From positions 1 through 37,493 of the forward strand of contig CAJOEC010000032.1 of NCBI GenBank assembly GCA_905233425.1: a stretch of DNA of 37,493 bases, read 5' to 3'. The position numbers and the translations under genes are program-made. Source of the DNA: an uncultured Prevotella sp. Lineage in GTDB: Bacteria > Bacteroidota > Bacteroidia > Bacteroidales > Bacteroidaceae. The notes under the pieces were generated by a model that searched no databases, was not told the origin of the DNA, and was given only the letters and a program-made list of their open reading frames with translations. Shown in pieces: positions 13,406 to 22,414 of the stretch (the stretch's first letter is position 1; the number at the start of each line of letters is the position of its first letter).

Positions 13406-14983
13406 TCAATCCTTGCGCCACTGTTCTATGGTGCATTCGTGTTTCTTGGCATCCTCGTCGTAGTTGATGCCCACGAGGAGTATGTCGCCGGTGTATTTCT
13501 CTATCTGCTGCGGGTAGTTCCGGTTCTTTATCTGGTCAATGGCGGCTTTTGCGCTCTTGTTGTTTTTCAGTTCGATGACAAGGGCAGGCTTGTCCACATT
13601 CTTGCGTGGCAGGAACACAATGTCAGCAAAGCCTTTGCCCGTGGGCAGTTCACGGATGAAATGGAAATCGTTTCGGGCATAGTAATAGGCGATACTGATG
13701 ACGCAGGAGAGCGAGTTCTCGTCGTTATACTTGAAGATACTGGAATGTTCGGCGTGCGCCTCGTCAAGGCTTGCAGCCACATAGTCGGCATCGCCGCAGA
13801 GAGTCGCGTTGAGCAGCTTTTCCGACTGTTCCAGGGCTTTCACCACCTCCCCCCATTTGTTCTCTTTCACGGCGTTCACCATTTCACCGCCCACTTCACG
13901 GTTGGGTATGTAACACTCATTGCGCTGCCAGTCATAGCCAAGGTAGCCTAAGTGTATGAGTACCGTATAAACATCATCCTTGCTAAGCACCACTGACATG
14001 TCGTTCTGGAAGTGTGTAGGGTCCACCTTCTCACGTCCACCAGCAAGCATCTTGACAATGCCCTCTTTCAGCCCGTCATAGTTTTGGTTGATATAGCCAG
14101 CCACTGCATCAAACGACCCCGTGGCTGTCCAGAAACTACGACATCGACGGCGCCTAACGGCCTCAACAACTGAATTGGGATTGAACATCGACAACTCATC
14201 GCCTATACGGTAACCGTCGTACCATTTCTCCAAATCGTCGTAGTCCATCCCATATTTGGCTGCCAGTTGTCGTACCTCGTCCTTGGTGAAACCGAAAAAG
14301 CCACCCATGTCTCCAGGATCAACCATTGAATACTCGGTGAAATTTTTAAGCGCCGACTCAGTCTTGTATTTCTTAATGGGCAGAATGCCAGTCATATATA
14401 CGGCAGCAAAGGCTTTCATGGCTGTCACGTCCTTGAACATGCGGCGCAGCCAGTCCACGTAGTTATCCATGGCATTCGTCTTGGGGTCGAAAATGCGGCA
14501 AGGGGCGTCCCACTCGTCAATGATGAAGACAAAACTTTCGCCTGTTGTATCGGCGATGCGCAGGAGGAAGTCCATCATGTCATCACTTTCTTTACGGGGC
14601 ACGTCGGGATAGGCCTCGGATATCTCCTCTGTCAGTCGTTGTTCAATATTCTCCACCATGCCTGTACCATCGGTACGCGACGTGAAGCGCGTCATGTCGA
14701 GGAAGATGGTGGGGTATTTGTTCAGGTGTTCTTCAAACGACGGGTCACGCGCTATCTCCAAGTCGGCAAACAGCTGCCGCGAATCGCACGAGTGGTCGTA
14801 ATAGGCATAAAGCATTTTCGCAGCCATGCTTTTGCCAAAACGACGGCCACGGGTGACGCAACTGAAACGTCGCTCACTACCGACAGTATTGTTCACTACG
14901 GATATCAGCCCCGATTTGTCAACATACTCACCTTTTCGGGCGCTTCTGAACTCCCCGTTCCCTTTGTTGATATAAATTCCCAT
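13406..14983 (-). CDS. AAA-ATPase-like protein with C-terminal PD-(D/E)XK nuclease domain
   Basis: Protein of 525 residues of the family that pairs an AAA-ATPase-like domain with a DUF1703/PDDEXK_9-type domain, expanded in Bacteroidales. The Walker A-like RGRRFGKSM lies near residue 50, and Walker B FVFIIDEWDAP follows. At the C-terminus, FADIVFLPRKN...ALVIELKNN is the PD-(D/E)XK core with an ELK ending. Function is unproven; roles in DNA repair, mobile-element control or defence have been proposed for such architectures. A promoter (15006-15037) lies 23 bases upstream of the ATG. A paralogue is at 26659-28266. The gene has no repeat insertion. Confidence 0.88.
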   Translation of the reverse strand: MGIYINKGNGEFRSARKGEYVDKSGLISVVNNTVGSERRFSCVTRGRRFGKSMAAKMLYAYYDHSCDSRQLFADLEIARDPSFEEHLNKYPTIFLDMTRFTSRTDGTGMVENIEQRLTEEISEAYPDVPRKESDDMMDFLLRIADTTGESFVFIIDEWDAPCRIFDPKTNAMDNYVDWLRRMFKDVTAMKAFAAVYMTGILPIKKYKTESALKNFTEYSMVDPGDMGGFFGFTKDEVRQLAAKYGMDYDDLEKWYDGYRIGDELSMFNPNSVVEAVRRRRCRSFWTATGSFDAVAGYINQNYDGLKEGIVKMLAGGREKVDPTHFQNDMSVVLSKDDVYTVLIHLGYLGYDWQRNECYIPNREVGGEMVNAVKENKWGEVVKALEQSEKLLNATLCGDADYVAASLDEAHAEHSSIFKYNDENSLSCVISIAYYYARNDFHFIRELPTGKGFADIVFLPRKNVDKPALVIELKNNKSAKAAIDQIKNRNYPQQIEKYTGDILLVGINYDEDAKKHECTIEQWRKD

Positions 14984-15005
14984 AGCGTCTTTCGCAATTT
15001 TTCGG

Positions 15006-15037
15006 CAAATTTACGGAAAAAGCCGTAAACGGCCAAA
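15006..15037 (-). promoter_or_regulatory. Promoter of the first AAA/PD-(D/E)XK gene
   Basis: On the minus strand, TTTG (15034-15037), 20 bases, TAAATTTG (15006-15013); the ATG is at 14983. Perfect consensus. Confidence 0.75.
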
Positions 15038-15117
15038 CTTTTTCAAGGAAACGTTTAGCGAGTCCGCGCTTTTTCCATACCTTTTGCCGTCAAAGTTGGC
15101 AAAAACAGGTTCGCATA

Positions 15118-15149
15118 TTTGGTCAGTTAGCATAAAAGAACTAACTTTG
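15118..15149 (+). promoter_or_regulatory. Promoter of the calcium ATPase gene
   Basis: TTTG (15118-15121), 20 bases, TAACTTTG (15142-15149), 35 bases before the ATG at 15185. It is divergent from the promoter at 15006-15037. Confidence 0.75.
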
Positions 15150-15184
15150 CACCCTCAAATTGAGACTTTACATAATAATAATGC

Positions 15185-18139
15185 ATGACACAAGACCAAG
15201 TGCATAAAGGAAGGAACGCCCATTATTGCGGATTGACCGATGCCGAGGTGCTGGAAAGCCGCATGAGGCATGGGACCAACGTGCTGACGCCACCGGCAGA
15301 GAAGGGTGTTTGGCAGAAGATGAAGGACTGTATGCACTTCTGGCTCCTCAAACTCGACCTGGCCATATTTGCCATCGCAGCCATTATGGCGGTGGCGCTG
15401 CCCATCCACGACGGGCTGTGGATTGCACCTGTGCTGTTCTTCGTGCTCTTTGTCCTTACCTTTTTTGTGGCTTATATGGGCGGGAAATGGAGAGGTGGGC
15501 GGTTCTGCATGGACTCGCTATTCACCATCCTCCTGTTCGTCCTGCTGCTCTCTGGCTCCATCGCGTTCTACAATGGTGTCTTTGGTGGTCAGGAGGGCTG
15601 GGAGCCGTATCTGGAGCTTATTGGAATTGCCGCCGCCGTGCTCCTGGCCACGACAGTGTCACATATTCTGGAAGCACAGAACGAGAAGACGTTCAAGAGT
15701 CTGAACGAGGTGAACGACGACACGCCTGTGAAAGTCATCCGAAACGACAATGTGTGCCAGGTGCCGCGCAAGGACATTGTCGTCGGCGACATCGTGCTTA
15801 TGGAAGCAGGCGAGGAGGTGCCAGCCGACGCGGAGCTTCTGGAAAGCATGAACCTGACCATGGACGAGAGTTCGCTGACAGGCGAACCATTGTGCATGAA
15901 GACCACCAATCCTGAACACTTTGACAAGGACGCGACATATCCCTCGAACCATGTGTTGAAGGGATGCAATGTGATGGAGGGCGACTGCATTGCCAAAGTG
16001 TTTGCGGTCGGCGATTCCACTGCATCTGGAAAAGTGTATGAGGCTGCACGCGTGAAGGAGGGAGGGACAACGCCGCTGAGTGAGGAACTGGACAGACTTG
16101 CAACCCTAATCACGAATATAAGCTATGTGCTGGCCGTCATTATTGTCATTGGTCGGTTTGTCAGCATCTATTTCTCAGCGGGGACGGCAGAACTCAGCTG
16201 GCCCTGGCTTATACAGTATGCGCTCGACTCGGTGATGATAGCCGTGACACTGATAGTTGTTGCCGTGCCCGAAGGTCTGCCAATGGCGGTGACGTTGAGC
16301 CTGGCATTCAGCATGAAGCGGCTGATGAAGGAGAACACACTGCCGCGGACGATGCACGCATGTGAGACGATGGGGGCGGTGTCGGTGATATGCTCGGACA
16401 AGACTGGAACACTGACTCAGAACCAGATGAAAGTTGTGGGGACGGCGTTTCCTGGAATCCCGGCGGGTACGGTGGCAACGGCGGCGGACTGGCCGCTGAT
16501 AAAAGAATGTATAGCCGCGAATACGACAGCGAACCTCGATTTCTCAGACCCAAAGAGAACGAAAGCCATCGGCAACCCTACAGAGGGGGCGCTCCTGCTA
16601 TGGCTCCATGAGAATGGCGTAGACTACAGGGACATTCGCGGGTCGCTGAGAGTCATCGACCGTCTGCAGTTCACAACAGAGCTGAAATACATGGCAACAA
16701 TCGTGGATTCCGAAGTAACAGGAAAACGCGTTGTATATGTTAAAGGCGCTCCCGACATTCTCATGGGGCTGTGCCAGGTTTCCGTAGAAGAAACGAATTA
16801 TTACAACGAGAAACTGCTGGAATACCAGAGCCACGCCAACCGCACACTTGCCTTTGCCTATAAGGAGGTCGGGGATTGCGATTCCCCTCAAACAGTATGC
16901 AAATCCCCTCAAACAGTATGCGATTCCCCTCAAACAATTTTCAAAGACGGCAGACTGAACGTGAACGGTTTGCATATACTGGGCATAGTGGGCATCGAAG
17001 ACCCTGTGCGCCCAGACGTTCCTGCCGCTATCGAGGAATGCCTGACTGCGGGCATCGAGGTTAAGATTGTCACTGGCGATGCCCCCGGCACAGCCAAGGA
17101 GATAGGCCGCCAACTGGGACTATGGAAACAGGGAGACAATGACGAGAACATACTCATCGGGGCTGAGCTGGCTGCAATGACCGACGAGGAACTGAGGCTG
17201 AGGCTGCCGAAAGTGAAAATAATCTCCCGTGCCCGTCCTAACGACAAGGAACGAGCTGTGAGGATATTGAAGGGACTTGGCGACATCGTGGCCGTCACTG
17301 GCGACGGGACTAACGACGCTCCAGCACTGAACACAGCCAACGTAGGGCTTTCGATGGGCGACGGAACAGCCGTCGCAAAGGAGGCCAGCGACATGACCAT
17401 ACTCGACAACTCGTTCAGCACCATTGCCAATGCAGTGATGTGGGGACGCTCGCTCTACAAGAACATCAAACGTTTCATTCTCTTCCAGATGACGGTGAAC
17501 GTTGCGGCCTGCCTCATTGTGCTCATCGGAGCATTCATAGGTACGGAGTCGCCGCTGACAGTAACACAAATGCTGTGGGTGAATCTCATCATGGACACTT
17601 TCGCCGCTCTGGCATTAGCGTCACTGCCTCCCGCAAAAGCCGTCATGAGCGAGAAGCCACGGTCGGTAAAAGAGAACATCCTCAAAGGCATGGGCAAGGT
17701 GATACTCGGCGTTGGCGTGACTTTCACAATAATCCTGCTCGGGATATGTCTGTTCTTCCAGCACGCCGATGTCACATCGCTTACCGAAGTGTTCAATGGC
17801 AATGCCACCTGGGGCAGTTACGACGGACTGTCGCCATACGAGCTGGGGCTGTTCTTCACCATATTCGTGATGCTACAGTTCTGGAATATGTTCAACGCGA
17901 AGGCTTTCATGACATCAGAATCGGCCTTCAAGGGAATCTCATGGAAGGACACGAAGTGGTTCATACTTATTGCTGGAATCATAGTGGCAGGACAGGTTCT
18001 GATGACAGAAACCCCCGGCTTGCAGGAGATGTTCAACATGGCCGAAGGGGGTATAAAGGCCATGGACTGGATTGTAATTGTTGCCGCAACGTCGCTTGTA
18101 CTTTGGACAGGTGAAATCATAAGGGCTGTGAAAAGATAA
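15185..18139 (+). CDS. PMCA-type calcium-translocating P-type ATPase
   Basis: Membrane cation pump of 984 residues, probably exporting Ca2+. The actuator motif SSLTGEP, the TM4 ion-binding VVAVPEGLPMAV, the phosphorylation motif CSDKTGTLT (Asp near residue 404), KGAPDILM in the nucleotide domain, VTGDGTNDAPAL at the hinge and the TM6 NLIMDTFAALALA are in order. PEGL in TM4 with NLIMD in TM6 points to the type IIB plasma-membrane Ca2+ ATPases. About ten membrane segments are seen. Residues about 562-587 are an insertion of a 21-bp tandem repeat (CSPQTV-type peptide) in the nucleotide domain just before the NGLHILGIVGIEDPVRP motif. It has its own promoter; substrate is inferred from motifs. Confidence 0.93.
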   Translation: MTQDQVHKGRNAHYCGLTDAEVLESRMRHGTNVLTPPAEKGVWQKMKDCMHFWLLKLDLAIFAIAAIMAVALPIHDGLWIAPVLFFVLFVLTFFVAYMGGKWRGGRFCMDSLFTILLFVLLLSGSIAFYNGVFGGQEGWEPYLELIGIAAAVLLATTVSHILEAQNEKTFKSLNEVNDDTPVKVIRNDNVCQVPRKDIVVGDIVLMEAGEEVPADAELLESMNLTMDESSLTGEPLCMKTTNPEHFDKDATYPSNHVLKGCNVMEGDCIAKVFAVGDSTASGKVYEAARVKEGGTTPLSEELDRLATLITNISYVLAVIIVIGRFVSIYFSAGTAELSWPWLIQYALDSVMIAVTLIVVAVPEGLPMAVTLSLAFSMKRLMKENTLPRTMHACETMGAVSVICSDKTGTLTQNQMKVVGTAFPGIPAGTVATAADWPLIKECIAANTTANLDFSDPKRTKAIGNPTEGALLLWLHENGVDYRDIRGSLRVIDRLQFTTELKYMATIVDSEVTGKRVVYVKGAPDILMGLCQVSVEETNYYNEKLLEYQSHANRTLAFAYKEVGDCDSPQTVCKSPQTVCDSPQTIFKDGRLNVNGLHILGIVGIEDPVRPDVPAAIEECLTAGIEVKIVTGDAPGTAKEIGRQLGLWKQGDNDENILIGAELAAMTDEELRLRLPKVKIISRARPNDKERAVRILKGLGDIVAVTGDGTNDAPALNTANVGLSMGDGTAVAKEASDMTILDNSFSTIANAVMWGRSLYKNIKRFILFQMTVNVAACLIVLIGAFIGTESPLTVTQMLWVNLIMDTFAALALASLPPAKAVMSEKPRSVKENILKGMGKVILGVGVTFTIILLGICLFFQHADVTSLTEVFNGNATWGSYDGLSPYELGLFFTIFVMLQFWNMFNAKAFMTSESAFKGISWKDTKWFILIAGIIVAGQVLMTETPGLQEMFNMAEGGIKAMDWIVIVAATSLVLWTGEIIRAVKR
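16881..16943 (+). repeat. 21-bp tandem repeat inserted in Ca2+ ATPase gene
   Basis: Three adjacent 21-base units (A(T/A)TCCCCTCAAACAGTATGC plus two bases; the third diverges after CAAACA). The repeat is in frame and encodes three SPQT(V/I) blocks between FAYKEVGD and FKDGRLNVNG, a linker that is much shorter in related pumps. Confidence 0.9.
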
Positions 18140-18147
18140 CAAATTAT

Positions 18148-18178
18148 TTTGCTGTTATGTTTTTTTGTCGTACCTTTG
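18148..18178 (+). promoter_or_regulatory. Promoter of the CE12-GH106 pair
   Basis: TTTG (18148-18151), 19 bases, TACCTTTG (18171-18178), about 32 bases before the ATG at 18210. It probably drives both the acetylesterase and the rhamnosidase. Confidence 0.75.
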
Positions 18179-18209
18179 CACGCGATATTGCAGATAAAGC
18201 ATTTCAGTC

Positions 18210-19442
18210 ATGACAAAAAAGACATTTTTTGCCCTGTTTGTTGTCGCGCCGATAATGGCAGCGGCCCAGACTTTCGACTTCGACTTGACGAAGCCCCAGC
18301 CTGTTTATAACGACCAAGATGGCTACGGCTATGACGTGCTGCCTGCGCCCGAAAGGAAGAAACCTGCTGAGCCGTTCTATTTCTCCGTGAAGGTGCCCGA
18401 CGGCAACTATCGGGTGAAAGTCGTTCTCGGCGGCAAGAAGGGCGGCAATACAACAGTGCGTGCCGAGGGGCGCCGTCTGATGATGGACAACATAACAACC
18501 CCGAAGGCCAAGGACATAAAGGAAGTGGAGTTCGTGGTGAACAAGCGCTCGACGTTCATCGAGGATGGCAAACAGGTGAAGATCAAGGACCGGGAGAAGG
18601 TCTATTTCGCCTGGGATGACCGTCTGACCTTGGAGTTCAACGGCCCCATGCCCGCAGTCCGCAGCATACACATTGAGCCGGCCGACGTACCTACCATTTA
18701 CCTTTGCGGCAACTCCACCGTTGTGGACCAGCATTACGAGCCGTGGGCATCGTGGGGACAGATGATTACGCGCTGGTTCGGCCCCGAGGTGGCTATATCG
18801 AACCACGCTGAGAGCGGGCTGACTGCCCGCACGTTTATCGCCTCGTTCCGTCTGGACAAGATTCTCACCACACTGAAAAAGGGAGATTATGTGTTCGTGG
18901 AGTTCGGCCATAACGACGAGAAGGAGAAGAAGCCCGGCGACGGGGCATGGTATCACTACCAGTACCAACTGAAGATTTTCGTGGACCAGGTGAGGGCGAA
19001 AGGGGCAGACATAGTGTTCCTCACTCCCACCCAGCGCCGTGCTTTCGACAAGGACAACAAGACACTACTGAACACCCACGGCGATTTCCCCGCAGCGATG
19101 AAGATGGTGGCCGAGAAGGAGAACGTGCCGCTCATAGACCTCAACGCCATGACCAAGACGTTCTTTGAGACCCTGGGCTTCGAGGACTCGAAGCGGGCAC
19201 TGGTGCACTATCCCAAGGAGGCATACGGCAAGGAACTGGCCGACAATACCCACTTCAACCCATACGGGGCCTACGAGGTGGCGAAGTGCGTGGTCATGGG
19301 CATGAAGCAACTCCAATTGCCTATTGTCCAATACCTCCGCCCTGACTGGCAGGACTTCGCCCCCGCACAGCCCGATGACTGGCGGACGTTCCTGTGGGCA
19401 CCGTCAAGAATAGTTGAGAACGTCAAGCCTGACGGAAACTGA
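18210..19442 (+). CDS. Rhamnogalacturonan acetylesterase-like SGNH hydrolase (CE12)
   Basis: Exported esterase of 410 residues that probably removes acetyl groups from rhamnogalacturonan I. A signal peptide (MTKKTFFALFVVAPIMAAAQ) is followed by a beta-sandwich-like N-terminal region (about residues 20-160) and an SGNH domain. The nucleophile is the Ser in LCGNSTVVDQ (about 169), GHNDEKEKK is block III and DNTHFNPYG (Asp about 344, His about 347) completes the triad. The GNST form of block I is characteristic of CE12. The stop is followed 31 bases later by the GH106 gene, so the two form a pectin-directed operon. Confidence 0.9.
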   Translation: MTKKTFFALFVVAPIMAAAQTFDFDLTKPQPVYNDQDGYGYDVLPAPERKKPAEPFYFSVKVPDGNYRVKVVLGGKKGGNTTVRAEGRRLMMDNITTPKAKDIKEVEFVVNKRSTFIEDGKQVKIKDREKVYFAWDDRLTLEFNGPMPAVRSIHIEPADVPTIYLCGNSTVVDQHYEPWASWGQMITRWFGPEVAISNHAESGLTARTFIASFRLDKILTTLKKGDYVFVEFGHNDEKEKKPGDGAWYHYQYQLKIFVDQVRAKGADIVFLTPTQRRAFDKDNKTLLNTHGDFPAAMKMVAEKENVPLIDLNAMTKTFFETLGFEDSKRALVHYPKEAYGKELADNTHFNPYGAYEVAKCVVMGMKQLQLPIVQYLRPDWQDFAPAQPDDWRTFLWAPSRIVENVKPDGN

Positions 19443-19473
19443 ATATCAAGTGAGAGATTTTAATAGAGCAATA

Positions 19474-22170
19474 ATGAAGAAATTCTTTACCATATTAGCA
19501 CTGATAGCACTGAGCGTGACGGCAATTGCGCAGAGCTGGCCTACGCCCACCATTGAAGCGAAGCCAGGTACGCGCTGGTGGTGGCTTGGCTCGGCTGTGG
19601 ATAAGGAGAATCTTCATTGGAACTTGCGGCAATATGTTGACCACGGTATCGGAGCCGTGGAGATAACACCGATTTATGGTGTGCAGGGCAATGAGAAGAA
19701 TAATATTCCTTATCTCTCCAACCAGTGGATGGACATGCTGCGCTACACTCAGGAGCAGTGCAGCAAGAACGGCATAGAGCTTGACATGGCAACAGGAACG
19801 GGCTGGCCCTTCGGAGGCCCGTGGGTGCCGTTGGAGGAAAGTGCCTGCCGTGCCATCTTCGTGGAAAAGACGATTGACAGCGAGGGCGTCATCGACCTTT
19901 CGCTGTCGGAAAAGGATGCCAAGAACGCCGTGCTTCATAAGGTTATGCTCTACACCGCCGACGGGAAGGCCATCGACGTGACAGAATACGTCAAGGACGA
20001 CAAAACCCTTCCCCTGCCCATCCTTGCAGAGAAGGGAACTGACACATCCTCTGCTAAGAAAACTAATGCTAAAAGTATATACTCCCCTCCCTCGAAGGGA
20101 GGGGCAGAGGGTGGGTCTGTCATCGCCCTATATATTAAATATGGTGTAATGAAGGTGAAACGTGCCGCCCCCGGCGGCGAGGGTCTTGTCATCGACCATT
20201 TCGACCGCAAGGCAGTGGCCAACTACCTGAAGCATATTGAACAGGCTTTCGAACGCACCAAGACACCATATCCCCACACCTTCTTCAACGACAGTTACGA
20301 GGTGGAGGCCGCAACGTGGACACCATCACTTCTCAAAGAGTTTGAGAAACGGCGCGGATACAAACTGGAGGAGCATCTACCCGAACTGTTAGCAAACGAC
20401 CCAAAGGTGTTAAGCGACTACCGTGAGACCCTTGGCGACCTGCTTTTGGAGAACTTCACCGAGCAGTGGACGGCATGGGCACACAGTCACGGGGCGATAA
20501 CAAGAAACCAGGCCCACGGCTCACCCGCCAACCTCATCGACTGCTACTCCGTCGTCGACATACCTGAAATTGAGGGCTTCGGCCTCTCTGACCTCGGCAT
20601 CAAGGGGCTGCGCACCGACCCCGGCAAGACTCGCAAGAACGACTCTGACTACTCGATGTTCAAGTATGCCCCGTCGGCAGCCCATGTCTGTGGCAAACCC
20701 TACACCAGCAGCGAGACATTCACCTGGCTCACCGAGCATTTCCGTACAAGTCTCTCTCAGCTGAAGCCCGACCTCGACCTGATGTTCTGCGCCGGCGTGA
20801 ATCATATCTTCTTCCACGGCACCTGCTATTCTCCCAAGGACGACGAGTGGCCCGGCTGGAAGTTCTACGCCTCCATCGACATGAGTCCCACGAACAGCAT
20901 CTGGCGCGACGCTCCCTATTTCATGGAGTACGTAGAGCGTTGCCAGAGTTTCCTGCAATGGGGACAGCCCGACAATGACTTCCTCGTACTGCTGCCCGTG
21001 CGCGACGCTTGGAAGAAGCCCAACGGCAAACTGCTCATGCAGTTCAGCATCCACGCCATGGGCAAGCTGATGCCTGAGTTCCGCGATGCCATCCTCGAGA
21101 TTGACAAGGCCGGCTACGACTGCGACTATATCTCCGAGCGGCTGTTGATGCAGACCATCTGCAAGGACGGACAGCTCGTCACTATTGGTGGCACCACCTA
21201 TAAGGGTCTCATCATCCCAGGCAGCGGCGAGATGCCCGAGAACGTGAAGCAGCACATTGAGCAGCTGAAGGGCCAAGGCGCCCACATCATGTATGGCATT
21301 GACGAAGCCGCAATGGCAAAGGCTGCCAAGCCCGAAACGATGAAAACGCAGTTGGGCCTGAAGGCCATCCGCCGCAAGAACGCCAACGGGTACCATTACT
21401 TCATCGCCAACCTGACGTCGCACGACATTTATACAGGTATCATTTATCAGCAACTTGCCGTTCCATTCAAGGATGCGCTATGGTTCAATCCCCTAAATGG
21501 AGAAATAACCCGTGCAAAAATCAAAGACGGGAAAATACAGATAGAACTGCGTAGCGGTGAGTCCATGATATTGCAGACTTTCGACGATACAGTACCTACA
21601 AACTTACCCTATCGGATAATAGCCCCCTACTCAATATGTGAAAGCATGGCTGACAGTTTTGTGGAGCATGAAATACACAAGGCCATTGAAGGGCCATGGG
21701 CACTCTCCTTCACCGAGGAGGCTCCTAAATTGGACAAGACTTACCAGCTTGACAAATTACAATCATGGGAGACACTCGACGAGCAGACCCGCGTAACCAT
21801 GGGCACCGGCGTCTATACCACCCACATCAAGCTCTCCCCGAAAGAAGCAGCAGACAACTGGCTCATCGACCTCGGCGACGTGCGCGAGTCGGCCCGTGTC
21901 TATATCAACGGCCAGTTCATCGGCTGTGCATGGAGTGTGCCCTTCATCCTCGACACCAAAGGAACGCTTCGCGCCGGCGACAACGAACTGCGCATCGAGG
22001 TTACCAACCTCCCTGCCAACCGCATTGCCGACCTTGACCGACGGGGCGTGCAGTGGCGCAAGATGGAAGAGATAAACGTTGTAGACATCAACTACAAGAA
22101 AACACTCTACGACCAGTGGGAGCCTGTTCCCAGCGGCCTGAACTCAGAAGTCAGACTCATTAAACAATAA
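19474..22170 (+). CDS. GH106-type alpha-L-rhamnosidase
   Basis: Exported glycosidase of 898 residues resembling GH106, a Ca2+-dependent inverting alpha-L-rhamnosidase family active on rhamnogalacturonan. The signal peptide MKKFFTILALIALSVTAIAQ decides the start at 19474; the longer frame overlaps the end of the CE12 gene. The TRWWWLGSAVDKENLHWNL opening, GIGAVEITPIYG, DMATGTGWPFGGPWV and FFNDSYEVEAATWTP segments are typical of the (beta/alpha)8 part. The C-terminal galactose-binding-like domain includes LGDVRESARVYINGQFIG. Residues about 201-215 (IYSPPSKGGAEGGSV) are a palindromic-repeat insertion shared with the S9-like gene. It likely works with the adjacent CE12 enzyme. Confidence 0.88.
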   Translation: MKKFFTILALIALSVTAIAQSWPTPTIEAKPGTRWWWLGSAVDKENLHWNLRQYVDHGIGAVEITPIYGVQGNEKNNIPYLSNQWMDMLRYTQEQCSKNGIELDMATGTGWPFGGPWVPLEESACRAIFVEKTIDSEGVIDLSLSEKDAKNAVLHKVMLYTADGKAIDVTEYVKDDKTLPLPILAEKGTDTSSAKKTNAKSIYSPPSKGGAEGGSVIALYIKYGVMKVKRAAPGGEGLVIDHFDRKAVANYLKHIEQAFERTKTPYPHTFFNDSYEVEAATWTPSLLKEFEKRRGYKLEEHLPELLANDPKVLSDYRETLGDLLLENFTEQWTAWAHSHGAITRNQAHGSPANLIDCYSVVDIPEIEGFGLSDLGIKGLRTDPGKTRKNDSDYSMFKYAPSAAHVCGKPYTSSETFTWLTEHFRTSLSQLKPDLDLMFCAGVNHIFFHGTCYSPKDDEWPGWKFYASIDMSPTNSIWRDAPYFMEYVERCQSFLQWGQPDNDFLVLLPVRDAWKKPNGKLLMQFSIHAMGKLMPEFRDAILEIDKAGYDCDYISERLLMQTICKDGQLVTIGGTTYKGLIIPGSGEMPENVKQHIEQLKGQGAHIMYGIDEAAMAKAAKPETMKTQLGLKAIRRKNANGYHYFIANLTSHDIYTGIIYQQLAVPFKDALWFNPLNGEITRAKIKDGKIQIELRSGESMILQTFDDTVPTNLPYRIIAPYSICESMADSFVEHEIHKAIEGPWALSFTEEAPKLDKTYQLDKLQSWETLDEQTRVTMGTGVYTTHIKLSPKEAADNWLIDLGDVRESARVYINGQFIGCAWSVPFILDTKGTLRAGDNELRIEVTNLPANRIADLDRRGVQWRKMEEINVVDINYKKTLYDQWEPVPSGLNSEVRLIKQ
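20075..20119 (+). repeat. C/G-rich palindromic insertion in GH106 gene
   Basis: GTATATACTCCCCTCCC, loop TCGA, AGGGAGGGG and GGGTGGGTCTG. It matches the core inside the S9-like gene in the same orientation relative to coding, although the two genes read the left half in different frames. It remains open in both. Confidence 0.85.
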
Positions 22171-22221
22171 ATGCTATGTAACAAGCGTTTGAACAATTAA
22201 CAATTATAAATAAAAAAAGAA

Positions 22222-22407
22222 ATGGCAGAAGAAAGCAATCACCACCATCACCATCATCACAGAGAAGATGATGCCACGCGTTTCAAGCGCAAAAGCCTGA
22301 TGTCGATAAAGCGCAGGAAAATCATAAAGAAATGGGCATTCCGTGCCCTTTGTGCCGTGGCCGTCATCATGGCCATACTCGTGTTCCTGGCATACACCAT
22401 AGGCTAA
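22222..22407 (+). CDS. Small poly-histidine membrane protein
   Basis: Protein of 61 residues with seven consecutive His at positions 7-13, a very basic middle (RFKRKSLMSIKRRKIIKKW) and one C-terminal membrane segment (ALCAVAVIMAILVFLAYTIG). By charge, the His-rich N-terminus should stay in the cytoplasm. The ATG follows an A-rich leader (AAAAAAAGAA), typical of the group. It lies 51 bases after the GH106 stop and 7 bases before the convergent amidase stop. No function is recognised; the His run suggests metal binding. Coding status is supported by the regular design and leader, though not by homology I can test. Confidence 0.65.
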   Translation: MAEESNHHHHHHHREDDATRFKRKSLMSIKRRKIIKKWAFRALCAVAVIMAILVFLAYTIG

Positions 22408-22414
22408 CGTTAAT

